The position numbers and the translations under genes are program-made. DNA of 64,000 nt from the NCBI RefSeq assembly GCF_000971235.1, contig NZ_BBMB01000011.1:288295-352294 (forward strand). The letters run 5' to 3'. The DNA is from Demequina subtropica (GTDB lineage Bacteria; Actinomycetota; Actinomycetes; Actinomycetales; Demequinaceae). Positions 1 to 8,403 of the stretch are shown here, one piece after another. The notes under the pieces were generated by a model, which was given only the letters and a program-made list of their open reading frames with translations, made no database searches and had not been told where the DNA came from. Positions within the stretch are counted from its first letter, which is position 1. Every line of letters starts with the position of its first letter.

Positions 1-378
1 AAGGAGCTCGCGGCCCAGCTCGCGACCTACCTGTCGACCGACCTCGACGCGCAGAAGATCCTCGCGGAGAACAAGGTCCAGATCCCGAACCTGATCGACT
101 ACGCGACCGGCGAGTGGATCGAGACCGACGCGCCAGCCGCCGGCTGGCCCGCCAACACCAAGGCGTTCCTCGAGATCGCCGAGGAGAAGGGCCGCCCGCT
201 GCCCGGCGTGTGGACCTACACCCCGGAGTGGTACGACAACTTCTGGGTCAACATCACCCGAGTCGTCGACACCGGTGACCAGAGCGCTGCGGACTTCCTC
301 GCGGAGGTCCAGCCTCAGATGCAGCAGCTGCTCGACCAGTCGTGGATCAGCGCCGACCAGGCGAAGGCCAACGGCTGA
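1..378 (+). CDS. Sugar ABC transporter substrate-binding protein, C-terminal part
   Basis: The open frame runs in from the left edge and stops at TGA, giving the last 125 residues of a protein whose start lies outside the window. It is read as the C-terminus of an extracellular carbohydrate-binding protein (family 1) because two MalF/MalG-type permeases follow directly. The aromatic-rich stretch around residues 70-85 (WTYTPEWYDNFWVN) and the ending with paired Gln and Leu residues suit such proteins. The lipoprotein signal cannot be seen. It should deliver an oligosaccharide, probably arabinose-containing judging from the downstream hydrolases, to the membrane complex. The assignment rests mostly on context. 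Confidence 0.75.
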   Translation, partial: KELAAQLATYLSTDLDAQKILAENKVQIPNLIDYATGEWIETDAPAAGWPANTKAFLEIAEEKGRPLPGVWTYTPEWYDNFWVNITRVVDTGDQSAADFLAEVQPQMQQLLDQSWISADQAKANG

Positions 379-395
379 TAGCAGGAACGTAGGGA

Positions 396-421
396 GGGGC
401 CGGCGCTCCGGCGCCGGCCCC
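396..421 (+). terminator. GC hairpin between binding protein and permease genes
   Basis: A perfect 11-bp stem (396-406 with 411-421) and a TCCG loop lie 18 nt past the stop of the binding-protein gene and 29 nt before the permease start. No U-run follows. Such hairpins in sugar ABC operons usually protect the upstream mRNA or stop part of the transcription so that binding protein exceeds permease. That role is inferred. Confidence 0.6.
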
Positions 422-449
422 CACCCTCGCGATGAAGTAAGGACAGATC

Positions 450-1406
450 ATGGCGACAACGGCTCCCCCCGCCGAGTCCACCACCGTGTGGACCAAGGAG
501 GACGCGAAGGCGTCCCGGAAGGCCAACAACAAGCTTCACCGGAGGGAGCACGCCTGGGCGGCGGCCTTCATGGCCCCGCCCGTGATCGGGTGGATCGCCT
601 TCCTGCTCTTCCCGCTCGGATTCTCGGTCTACGCCTCGCTGACCAACTGGAACGGCATCGGCAACATGACCTTCATCGGTCTCGACAACTACACGAGGCT
701 GCTGCAGGACCAGTACTTCTGGAAGGCCCTGTGGAACACGGTCTTCTACATGATCGGCATCCCGATCGGCCTCGCCCTCTCGCTCGCGCTCGCGCTCGCG
801 CTGAGCCGCAAGATCCGTGGCCGCACCTTCTTCCGAACCGTGTACTACATCCCGGTCATCTCGTCGCTCGCCGCGGTCGCCATCCTCTGGCAGTGGGCCT
901 ACAACGGCGACTTCGGCCTGGTGAACCAGGCGCTGGGCCTCATCGGCATCGAGGGCCCGAACTGGCTCATGGACAAGGACTGGGCCAAGCCCGCGCTGAT
1001 CATCATGGCCGTGTGGAAGGGCCTCGGCTACTCCACGCTGCTCTACCTCGCCGCCGTCCAGGCGGTCCCGCGCTCGCTGTACGAGGCCGCCGCCCTTGAC
1101 GGCGCCTCCAGCTGGAAGCGCTTCACCAAGATCACGTGGCCGATGGTGCAGCCCGTCACGTTCTTCCTCGTGGTGACCAACATCATCGCGGGCTCCATGA
1201 TCTTCACCGAGATCAACATCATGACCCCGACGGGCGGACCCGAGTGGAGCACGGCCTCCCTGGTCTGGTACGTCTGGAACCAGGCGTTCCGGAACCTCCA
1301 GATGGGCTATGCGACCGCGATGGCGCTGGTGCTGGGAATCCTGGTCCTCATCGTCACGGTGATCCAGTTCCGCATCAACCGTGCCAACGACTTCTCGATC
1401 GACTGA
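450..1406 (+). CDS. Carbohydrate ABC transporter permease (MalF/UgpA type)
   Basis: This 318-residue membrane protein has a cytoplasmic N-terminus of about 40 residues, then six predicted membrane spans beginning near residue 47 (PPVIGWIAFLLFPLGFSVYA). The EAAxxDGA coupling loop, written YEAAALDGAS near residue 212, is the contact for the ATPase and marks the binding-protein-dependent permease family. It pairs with the next gene to form the translocation pore. The ATG follows AAGTAAGGA. No ATPase gene is in the cluster; such importers commonly borrow a shared MsmK/MsiK-like ATPase encoded elsewhere. Confidence 0.93.
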   Translation: MATTAPPAESTTVWTKEDAKASRKANNKLHRREHAWAAAFMAPPVIGWIAFLLFPLGFSVYASLTNWNGIGNMTFIGLDNYTRLLQDQYFWKALWNTVFYMIGIPIGLALSLALALALSRKIRGRTFFRTVYYIPVISSLAAVAILWQWAYNGDFGLVNQALGLIGIEGPNWLMDKDWAKPALIIMAVWKGLGYSTLLYLAAVQAVPRSLYEAAALDGASSWKRFTKITWPMVQPVTFFLVVTNIIAGSMIFTEINIMTPTGGPEWSTASLVWYVWNQAFRNLQMGYATAMALVLGILVLIVTVIQFRINRANDFSID

Positions 1407-1424
1407 GGCGAAGGAGATACTGCG

Positions 1425-2372
1425 ATGAGCCTCAACCAGAACACCGCGCGCTCCGCCTCGAGCGCGATCGCCGACACCGCCGCGGACAGCGGCCGCCGGC
1501 TTCCACAGCAGCGCGGCATCCTCAAGCGCAAGGCCGCGACCCAGGAGAGCCCCGCGGTCAACCTGGTCCTCACCATCATCCTGTCGTTCGGCGCGATCAT
1601 CATGGCCGCCCCGCTCGTGTGGATGGTCTCGACCTCGCTCAAGACCAAGGAAGGCGTCTACTCGCTCCCTCCGGAGTGGATCCCCGACCCCTTCGTGTGG
1701 GACACCTACGCCCGCGTCTTCGACGACACGTACGTCCTCTCCGGCATCAAGAACTCGCTGATCGTCGCGCTCTCCGTGACCATCGTCGGCACGCTGTTCT
1801 CCTCGCTCGCGGCCTTCGCCCTCGCGAAGCTCCGCCTGCCGGGCAAGAACGCGATCTTCCTCATGCTGCTGTCCGGCATGATGGTGCCGTTCCCGACGCT
1901 GATGATCCCGCAGTTCGTGATGTTCTCGAAGATCGGCTGGGTCGACACCCTGCTGCCGCTGATCATCCCGGTGATCCTGGGCAACGTCATCATGATCTTC
2001 TTCCTCCGCCAGTACCTGCACAACGTGCCGGACTCGCTGGTCGAGGCCGCGAAGATCGATGGTGCGAGCTACCTCAAGATCTTCTGGACCATGATGTTCC
2101 CGCTCATGCGCCCCGCGATCGCCGCGCAGTTCATCCTGTGGTTCATGGCGGTGTGGAACGACTACCTCGCGCCGATCATCTACCTGAACTCGCCCGAGAA
2201 GCAGACCCTGCAGGTGGTCATCGCGAACATGAACGTCCAGTACGCGACGCAGCGCGACTACCCGCTCATCATGGCGGCGTCGGTCATCTCCGTCATCCCG
2301 ATCCTCATCGTCTTCCTGATCTTCCAGCGTCAGATCATCGAGTCGATCGCCCTGACCGGATCGAAGACCTGA
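1425..2372 (+). CDS. Carbohydrate ABC transporter permease (MalG/UgpE type)
   Basis: This 315-residue partner of the preceding permease starts 18 nt after it behind GAAGGAGA. A Ser/Ala-rich cytoplasmic N-terminus of about 48 residues leads into the first membrane span (NLVLTIILSFGAIIMAAPLV). The coupling motif appears as VEAAKIDGASYLKIFW near residue 206, and the periplasmic W-x-S-T-S-L-K-x-x-E segment after span 1 is typical of MalG homologues. The stop lies one base before the next start, so it is translated in one operon with the downstream glycosidase. Substrate specificity is inferred from that enzyme. Confidence 0.93.
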   Translation: MSLNQNTARSASSAIADTAADSGRRLPQQRGILKRKAATQESPAVNLVLTIILSFGAIIMAAPLVWMVSTSLKTKEGVYSLPPEWIPDPFVWDTYARVFDDTYVLSGIKNSLIVALSVTIVGTLFSSLAAFALAKLRLPGKNAIFLMLLSGMMVPFPTLMIPQFVMFSKIGWVDTLLPLIIPVILGNVIMIFFLRQYLHNVPDSLVEAAKIDGASYLKIFWTMMFPLMRPAIAAQFILWFMAVWNDYLAPIIYLNSPEKQTLQVVIANMNVQYATQRDYPLIMAASVISVIPILIVFLIFQRQIIESIALTGSKT

Positions 2373-2373
2373 C

Positions 2374-3735
2374 ATGAGCAACGAGCACGCGGCCCCGGCA
2401 GACGCCGGGGCCGCGGGCCTTTCACGGCCCGAACCGTCCACGTGGGGCGCCCGCAACTCCCACGACCCGACCGCCGTGCGCGACGACGACGGCGTGTACT
2501 GGCTCTTCTCGACCGATGCCGATGCGGACGGCCCGCTCCGTGCGGCCGGTGCCCAGATCCGCCGCTCGACCGACCTGGTGACCTGGGAGTTCGTGGGCTG
2601 CGCGCTCGACGGCGTCCCGGGCCCGGCCCGCGAGCACGCGGGCGCCGAGGGCCTCTGGGCCCCCGACGTGGTCCGCGTCGAGACCGCCGGCGGTGTGGAG
2701 TGGCGCATGTACTACTCCGCGTCCTCGTTCGGGTCGCGGACCTCCGCGATCGGGCTCGCCGTCGCGCCGCACCCGAGCGGACCGTGGGAGGACCGCGGGA
2801 TCGTCGTCGCGACCGAGCACGATCGCGACGGTCACAACGCCATCGACGCGCAGCTCGTCATCGACGGCGACCGGAACCACCTGGTGTACGGCTCGTTCTT
2901 CGGCGGCCTGCACATCTTCGAGATCGACCCGGCGACGGGCTTCGCCCTCGACGCTCCCGCCCCGGCACCCGGACAACACGGCGCTCCCGCATCGTCCTTC
3001 GGGACGCTCATCGCGCGGCGTCCCAAGTCCGTCGACACCGCGATCGAGGGGCCGTACATCGTGCCTCGCCCCGGCGGGGGCTGGGCGCTGATCGTGTCCT
3101 ACGACTCCCTGGTGAGCACGTACCACGTGCGGGTGGCGGTCTCCGATGACCTCTACGGACCGTATGTGGACCCGGCGGGCCACGAGATGACCGACCTCGA
3201 CGCCGACCCCGAGGCCGTGGGCCTCACGGTGCTCGCGAGCCACCGGCTCGAGGGCGCCGCGCGCGGGATCCTCGCGCCCGGCCACGCGGCCGTGCTGACC
3301 GAGCCGACCCATCAGCTGCTGGTCCACCACACGCGCTTCGACGAGACCCCGCGTCAGCACGAGGTCCAGGTGCGTCGCCTGGTGTGGACCCACGGCGGGT
3401 GGCCGCTCGTGTCCGTCCAGACCTGGGCTGGCGAGCGCGAGGACGATGACGAGGCCGGCTGGCCCTCGGACGTCGCGGTGCTCGCCGGCGAGTGGGAGAT
3501 CGTGGACTATGCGGGTCCCACCCAGGAGGTCGTGGGGTCGCGGCGCGTCAGCGTGGGCGAGACCGAGCTCGCGGGCCTCGTCGCGCGCGGCGCGGGACGC
3601 TTCACGCGCGACGGGGAGGCGCCGGTGGATGCGGTGGTGTTCCCCGCGTGGGATGCGGTGCGCGATCGCGCGACGCTGTCCTTCGCCGCGCGTGGGCCCC
3701 AGGGCACGGTGCTGGTCGGTACTCGGGTGGGATGA
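2374..3735 (+). CDS. Intracellular GH43 glycosidase (arabinanase/arabinofuranosidase type)
   Basis: This 453-residue protein has the three acidic residues of the GH43 five-bladed propeller: the general base in SHDP (Asp31), the pKa modulator in NAIDAQ (about residue 156) and the acid in IEGPY (about residue 226). The first 380 residues form the propeller. The remaining 75 (from EWEIVDYAG) look like the small beta-barrel at the end of many arabinanases. No signal peptide is present, so it acts on sugars already imported by the upstream transporter. Endo-arabinanase, exo-arabinofuranosidase or beta-xylosidase activity cannot be separated by eye. The stop overlaps the next start (ATGATG). Confidence 0.85.
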   Translation: MSNEHAAPADAGAAGLSRPEPSTWGARNSHDPTAVRDDDGVYWLFSTDADADGPLRAAGAQIRRSTDLVTWEFVGCALDGVPGPAREHAGAEGLWAPDVVRVETAGGVEWRMYYSASSFGSRTSAIGLAVAPHPSGPWEDRGIVVATEHDRDGHNAIDAQLVIDGDRNHLVYGSFFGGLHIFEIDPATGFALDAPAPAPGQHGAPASSFGTLIARRPKSVDTAIEGPYIVPRPGGGWALIVSYDSLVSTYHVRVAVSDDLYGPYVDPAGHEMTDLDADPEAVGLTVLASHRLEGAARGILAPGHAAVLTEPTHQLLVHHTRFDETPRQHEVQVRRLVWTHGGWPLVSVQTWAGEREDDDEAGWPSDVAVLAGEWEIVDYAGPTQEVVGSRRVSVGETELAGLVARGAGRFTRDGEAPVDAVVFPAWDAVRDRATLSFAARGPQGTVLVGTRVG

Positions 3736-4454
3736 TGGCTGTCGTGGCGGAACGTAATCCCGACGACAGGCGGCGCGAGCGCGACAAGGCGCGCATGCGG
3801 CTCGAGGGCTCGCCCGCGGACATCAGCGAGGTGCCCGGCTGGACCGGCCGGCTCATGGTGTGGATGCGCGTGGTCGCGCACCTGGTCGCCATCCAGCTGA
3901 TGATGATCGCGGGAACGGTGCTCGGCCTCGTCATCGTGGGCCTGGGGCCCGCGACCGTCGCGGGAGCTGGACTGCTCCGGCGCATCGTCGACGGCGACCC
4001 GTCCGATGCGCTGTGGGGCGACTTCTGGCGCGCCTACCGCGCGGAGCTGCCGCGCGCCGCGATCGTCACCGCCCCGTTCATGGGGGTGATCGCGCTCGCG
4101 TGGTACGAGCTGCTGGTGCTGCTCGCATACGGCGGCGACATGGTGACGACCATCCTGTCAGGTGCCGTCATCGCGCTCGGGGCCTACGCCGTCGCCTGCC
4201 TCGGGTACGCGCCGCATGTGCTGCGTCGCTACGAGGACCCCGCGGTGCGGACGCTGCGCTTCGTCGCGGTCGCGCCCCTGCTCTCGCCCCTGACCGCGCT
4301 CGGCTGCGCGATCACGGTGATCGCGCTCACGGTGATCGGCATCAAGTTCATCCCGGTCATGCTGCTCATCGGCCTCTCCGTGCCGTTGCTGCTCACCGGG
4401 CTCATCGTGGACCGCTGGCTCGACAAGGTCGACGCGCGAGGTGCGGTGGCCTGA
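3732..4454 (+). CDS. YesL-like DUF624 membrane protein
   Basis: A 240-residue protein with about five hydrophobic segments; the segment from MVWMRVVAHLVAIQLMMIAG through the FWRAYRAELPRA loop matches the DUF624/YesL pattern, in which a W-x-x-F-x-x-x-x-R-x-n loop follows the second span. YesL proteins sit in bacterial polysaccharide-uptake clusters but have no established biochemical role. The start overlaps the stop of the GH43 gene by four bases, which supports coupled translation. A second ATG one codon later is equally possible. It is the last gene of the sugar operon and runs into a large palindrome. Confidence 0.75.
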   Translation: MMAVVAERNPDDRRRERDKARMRLEGSPADISEVPGWTGRLMVWMRVVAHLVAIQLMMIAGTVLGLVIVGLGPATVAGAGLLRRIVDGDPSDALWGDFWRAYRAELPRAAIVTAPFMGVIALAWYELLVLLAYGGDMVTTILSGAVIALGAYAVACLGYAPHVLRRYEDPAVRTLRFVAVAPLLSPLTALGCAITVIALTVIGIKFIPVMLLIGLSVPLLLTGLIVDRWLDKVDARGAVA

Positions 4455-4479
4455 GGCGCGTATCGCCCGCGCCCTCCGG

Positions 4480-4614
4480 AAGTGGTAGGTGAGTGTCGGA
4501 TCTCTGCGATCTGGACACCGCAGTGGTGCGCCATTGTCGGCACGCCGCCCCGCGCGACAACCAGCCACCACTGCGAGGTGAGAACCTCGCGAGACCGACC
4601 ACCACCTACCACTT
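4480..4614. repeat. 135-bp imperfect palindrome in convergent gap
   Basis: The outer arms are a perfect 12-bp inverted repeat (4480-4491 with 4603-4614, AAGTGGTAGGTG). Inside, GTCGGATCTC pairs with GAGACCGAC, GCAGTGGTG with CACCACTGC, and TTGTCG with CGACAA, so the two halves remain alignable for about 60 nt to an apex near 4541-4554. It fills the gap between two genes that end towards each other and could stop transcription from both sides. Its length and internal symmetry exceed a normal terminator, so a palindromic repeat element is also possible. Confidence 0.8.
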
Positions 4615-4637
4615 CGGTGGAAGGCGAAGGCGGCGGC

Positions 4638-5663
4638 TCAGACCCCGGTCGACTCCCGCGGCACCACGGTGAAGTCCGCGATCACGCGGCGGTAGGGATC
4701 GCCGCCGCCGGCGATGCGCGCGAGCAGCAGGTCGACGGCCTCCTGCGCGATCTGCTCGCGCCCGGGGGAGATCGACGAGAGCGTGGGGGACGTGTACGCC
4801 GCGTCCTCGATGTCGTCGAAGCCGATCACGGCGACCGGGTCCGGCACGTCGATGCCGCGTGCGTGGAGCGCGTGGAGCGCGCCGAGCGCGAGCGCATCGT
4901 TGAGGCCGAAGATCGCGTCGAACTCCACGCCCGACTCGACGAGCCTCGCGACGCAGTCCGCACCCGTGGCGCGGTGCCACAGGCCACCCTCGACGATGAG
5001 CGCGGGGTCGAGCGGGATGCCGTTCGCGGCCAGCGCCGCCTGATAGCCCAGCACGCGCAGCGCCGCGGAGCCCATCGTCTCCCCGGCGTGCGCGCCGATG
5101 ACGGCGATGCGCCGGCGGCCCTGGTCGATGAGGTGCTGCGTCGCCGCGCGCGCCGCGTCGACGTTGTTCATGGTGACGTGGTCCCAGTCGCCGCCGAAGA
5201 TGCGCTCGCCCAGCACCACGAGCGGGTAGTCGACCTTGAGCGCATCGGCGTCGTCGGGTCCCAGCTCGAGGGGGGAGAAGATCAGCCCGTCCGTGAGCTG
5301 GCGGCGGTCCGACGTGAGCACGTCGAGCTCGTGCTGACGGTCCGCGCCGGTCTGCTCGATGAGCACCACCACGCCGCGGGCCTCCGCCGCGCGGATCACG
5401 GAGTCCGCGAGCTCGGCGAAGTACGGCAGCGAGAGCTCGGGGAGCGCGAGGCCGATGATGCCGGTGCGGCCCTGGCGCAGGCTGCGCGCCGACAGGTTCA
5501 TCCGGTAGCCGAGCTCGTCGATGGCCTTCTGGACCTTCTCGCGCGTCGCCGGACGGATATGCGGATAGTCGTTGACCACGTTCGACACGGTCTTGACCGA
5601 CACACCGGCCGCCGCGGCCACGTCGTGCATCGTCACCGTGCCACGCACACCCGAGCCGCTCAC
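4638..5663 (-). CDS. LacI-family transcriptional repressor of the arabinoside genes
   Basis: A 341-residue regulator: LacI helix-turn-helix at residues 12-60 (TMHDVAAAAGVSVKTVSNVV, with the hinge YRMNLSARSLRQ), then a periplasmic-binding-like sugar domain to the end (IGLALPEL, FDAIFGLNDALALGAL, VIGFDDI). The GTG start is chosen because it overlaps the GH127 stop as GTGA and has GAGGAGG eight bases upstream. It is translationally coupled to GH127, so it should repress its own operon through the palindrome at 7636-7657. The inducer is probably an arabinose-containing sugar, which is inference. Confidence 0.92.
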   Translation of the reverse strand: MSGSGVRGTVTMHDVAAAAGVSVKTVSNVVNDYPHIRPATREKVQKAIDELGYRMNLSARSLRQGRTGIIGLALPELSLPYFAELADSVIRAAEARGVVVLIEQTGADRQHELDVLTSDRRQLTDGLIFSPLELGPDDADALKVDYPLVVLGERIFGGDWDHVTMNNVDAARAATQHLIDQGRRRIAVIGAHAGETMGSAALRVLGYQAALAANGIPLDPALIVEGGLWHRATGADCVARLVESGVEFDAIFGLNDALALGALHALHARGIDVPDPVAVIGFDDIEDAAYTSPTLSSISPGREQIAQEAVDLLLARIAGGGDPYRRVIADFTVVPRESTGV

Positions 5664-7600
5664 GTGGTCGAGACCTCCTCGTCGACGGGGATCCACACCC
5701 GCATCGCGCCGCCCGCGCGGTTCGCCCAGCGGGCGTACGGGATGGCGCGCAGGGCGATCCTTCCCGGAAGCATGCCAGAAGCGGCCGTCGCGCGCGAGGA
5801 CCGGGGCAGCGCCGTGAGCGGCGGCAGTCCGTCGGTCCCGCGGACGATGCCCTCGGCGAGCACCGTCGCGCCGGCACGCAGCGATGCGACGCCCGGTCCC
5901 ACGCGCGGCGCGACGGCCAGGTCCAGCCGGATGTCCTCGAGCGCGACGCCGGGCGGCAGGTCGGCCTGCTCGAGGCAGAAGACCACGGGCCCGCGGCGCA
6001 GCGCGGCGGTGCCGCGGACGGCGTCCACCCGCGGGTGCGGGTCGAGCACGTCGACGGGCATGGGGAGCACGAGCACCAGGCGATGGGTCCCGGGCGCGAG
6101 CCTCACCCGCGCGTACCCGTCGGCACCGCCGCGCGCCTCCCTCTCCGCGCCGTCCACGTCGAGCATCGCGCCGATGCACCACCCGGGGATCCGCAGCGCG
6201 AGCTCCTCGAGGGGGCCGTCGACGTCGATCTCGATGCGCCCGTCCCAGGGGTACGCGGTCGCGAGGCTCAGCGTGGTCGCGCCGATGCGCACCGTCCCCG
6301 CCCCGTACAGGTGGAGGCGCGCGCGGCGCTCCGTGCCCGTGGCGACGTACGCGCCCAGCGAGGAGACCAGGCGTGCGAGGTTCGGCGGGCAGCACGCGCA
6401 GCCGTACCAGTCGCGCCGGGACGATGCGGTGTTCTCGCCCGCGCCGTCGTGACCCGTGCGCACCTGGAGCGGGTTCGAGTAGAAGAACGTCCTCCCGTCG
6501 ACGCCGATCCCGGCCGCGATCGCGTTGTGGAGCGCCCGCTCCATCGCGTCGGCGTGGCGTCCGTCGCCCGTCGCGAGCAGCATGCGCCAGTTCCACTGGA
6601 AGGAGGCGATGGCGGCGCAGGTCTCGGCGTACGCGCGGTCCGGCGGCAGCTCGTAGGGCTCGCCGAAGGACTCGTCGCGGTGGCGCGAGCCCATGCCGCC
6701 GGTCACGTACTCCTTGGTGCCATGCGCCGAGCGCCACAGCGCGGCGAGCGCCTCGCGGAGGCCCGGATCGTCGACCTCGGCCGCGGCATCGGCCATCCCG
6801 GCGGCGAGGTAGAGCTGGCGCACGGCGTGCCCGGTCGCCTCGCGCGCCTCCCGCACGGGCGCGTGGTCCTGGAAGTACGAGGGCTCGAGGGGCGCGCTCC
6901 CGAGCGCGCCCGCGCCGCGGCGGTCGAGCATCGCGAGAGCGGTGTCGAGGTAGGCGCGCTCGCCCGTGTGGCGGTACAGCTCGACCAGGGCCGTCTCGAC
7001 CTCGGGGTGGCCGCAGTAGCCGTCCTCGCGGGTGCAGGCCGGGCCGAACGTGGCCACGGCCAGGTCCGCGAAGCGTCGTGCGACGCGCATGAGGTCGGAC
7101 GCTCCCGTCGCGCGCTCGCGGGCGACGGCCGCCTGGATCAGGTGGCCCAGCAGGTAGAGCTCGTGTCCCCAGCGCATGTCCGTCCAGGGCTCGCCTTCCA
7201 TGCCCTGGACGTGCGAGTCGAGGTAGCCGTCGTCGGCCTGCGCGGCGGCGAGCAGCGCGGCGGCGTCGCGGGACCAGGGCTCCCATGGCAGCTCGGCGGG
7301 GATGCGCGCGGACTCCCACGCGATCGCCTCGAGCGTCTTGTAGAGGTCGGAGTCCGCGAAGTGCGGGCCGCGGAACGGCGCGTCGGAGGCCCCCGTAAGG
7401 CGGCGCAGGTTGTCGAGGACCCCCGTCGACTCGAGCCGCGCGATCACGTGGGGGAGGGTCTGCTCGCGGTTGAGGTGCTGCCAGGCGCCGAGCTCGTGCT
7501 CGGGGGCGAGCGTCACGGCGGCGAGCGGCAGCGGCGTGAGGTCATGCGCGGCCACGGCCGAGGGCGTGGCGGGGGCACAGACGTCATGCGTGCGGACCAT
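5660..7600 (-). CDS. GH127 beta-L-arabinofuranosidase
   Basis: A 646-residue DUF1680 enzyme. The zinc-cysteine active site described for HypBA1 is complete: Glu326 and Cys328 in AETC, and Cys403-Cys404 in CACCPPN, with Cys403 at the nucleophile position. Glu310 stands 16 residues before the AETC glutamate, matching the spacing of the acid/base residue. An alpha/alpha barrel fills the first 420 residues and beta-sandwich sequence follows. No signal peptide is present, so it trims imported oligosaccharides. AAGGAGGAG precedes the ATG. It is first in a two-gene operon with the LacI repressor and faces the GH43 operon across the convergent palindrome. Confidence 0.9.
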   Translation of the reverse strand: MVRTHDVCAPATPSAVAAHDLTPLPLAAVTLAPEHELGAWQHLNREQTLPHVIARLESTGVLDNLRRLTGASDAPFRGPHFADSDLYKTLEAIAWESARIPAELPWEPWSRDAAALLAAAQADDGYLDSHVQGMEGEPWTDMRWGHELYLLGHLIQAAVARERATGASDLMRVARRFADLAVATFGPACTREDGYCGHPEVETALVELYRHTGERAYLDTALAMLDRRGAGALGSAPLEPSYFQDHAPVREAREATGHAVRQLYLAAGMADAAAEVDDPGLREALAALWRSAHGTKEYVTGGMGSRHRDESFGEPYELPPDRAYAETCAAIASFQWNWRMLLATGDGRHADAMERALHNAIAAGIGVDGRTFFYSNPLQVRTGHDGAGENTASSRRDWYGCACCPPNLARLVSSLGAYVATGTERRARLHLYGAGTVRIGATTLSLATAYPWDGRIEIDVDGPLEELALRIPGWCIGAMLDVDGAEREARGGADGYARVRLAPGTHRLVLVLPMPVDVLDPHPRVDAVRGTAALRRGPVVFCLEQADLPPGVALEDIRLDLAVAPRVGPGVASLRAGATVLAEGIVRGTDGLPPLTALPRSSRATAASGMLPGRIALRAIPYARWANRAGGAMRVWIPVDEEVSTT

Positions 7601-7635
7601 TGACAAGGCTCCTCCTTGAGCGCGGCGTCGGGGAC

Positions 7636-7657
7636 GTCTTTGCAACGATGTAAAGAC
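7636..7657. promoter_or_regulatory. LacI-type operator upstream of GH127
   Basis: A 22-bp near-perfect palindrome with the central CG typical of LacI-family operators: GTCTTTGCAA followed by CGATGTAAAGAC. It lies 36 bp before the GH127 start, where it would cover the promoter. The repressor is encoded at the end of the same operon, so autoregulation is the simplest reading. It also lies about 95 bp upstream of the divergent FMN reductase gene. Confidence 0.75.
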
Positions 7658-7750
7658 TACCCTGCGAGGCGCGATCGCACACGGGACGTCTCGGACGAAG
7701 CGCTGGCTGCACGGGTTGTGCAGGCGTGCGCGGCGGGAGACGATGCGCGG

Positions 7751-8320
7751 ATGGACACCTCGAACCTCCGCATCGGCGTCATCCTCGGCTCCACGCGTCC
7801 GCGCCGGCGCGGCGAATCGGTGGCCGGCTGGGTGCTCGACCAGGCCGAGCATCGCGGCGCGACCTACGAGCTGATCGACCTGCGCGACCACCCGCTGCCG
7901 CTCCTCGATGAGCCCGCCGCCGCGTCGACCGGCGACTACACGCACGCGCACACGCGGATCTGGGCGGCGGTGATCGCGCGCTACGACGGGTTCGTATTCG
8001 TGTGCCCGGAGTACAACCACGGGCTCCCCGGGGCCCTCAAGAACGCGATCGACTACCTCTGGGCCGAGTGGCTCGACAAGGCCGCCGCGATCGTCTCGTA
8101 CGGCAACGGCGAGGGTCTGCGATCCGCCGAGCACCTGCGCGGCGTGCTGAGCGCCGTGGGGATCGCGCACGTGCGCCCGCAGACCACGCTGTCCAACCGC
8201 GCGGACTTCGACGGCTACACCGCGACGCCGAACGAGCATCACGAGCACGGTCTCGCCACGATGCTCGAGGACCTGGAGCTGTGGGCGGGCGCGATGCGCG
8301 AGGTGCGCGCGCAGAGGTGA
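7751..8320 (+). CDS. NADPH-dependent FMN reductase family protein
   Basis: A 189-residue flavodoxin-fold protein. The FMN phosphate loop is GSTRPRRRGESVAGW (residues 12-26), and the flavin/dimer signature is PEYNHGLPGALKNAIDYL (about residues 84-101), both diagnostic of the NADPH-dependent FMN reductase (SsuE/ChrR-like) family. It would reduce FMN or quinone-like substrates in the cytoplasm. The start is set at the ATG before DTSNLRIGVI; an in-frame upstream extension lacks family similarity. It is divergent from GH127 and appears to be a single-gene unit. The physiological substrate is unknown. Confidence 0.87.
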   Translation: MDTSNLRIGVILGSTRPRRRGESVAGWVLDQAEHRGATYELIDLRDHPLPLLDEPAAASTGDYTHAHTRIWAAVIARYDGFVFVCPEYNHGLPGALKNAIDYLWAEWLDKAAAIVSYGNGEGLRSAEHLRGVLSAVGIAHVRPQTTLSNRADFDGYTATPNEHHEHGLATMLEDLELWAGAMREVRAQR

Positions 8321-8403
8321 TGCCTCGCCATGGCATCGCCGCGAGGATCGTGTGATCCTGCTGTGGTCCTGTCCCGCACTCCAGGTCGCACCGGGAGGCC
8401 GTC

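Noticed and set aside
315..2708. 797-codon minus-strand frame
   Set aside because: Antisense to the two sugar permeases, which have standard ABC coupling motifs and ribosome sites.
4638..7319. 893-residue minus-strand protein ending in the LacI regulator
   Set aside because: Only the last 341 residues resemble a protein family; the first part is an out-of-frame reading of GH127, and GTGA overlap sets the real start.
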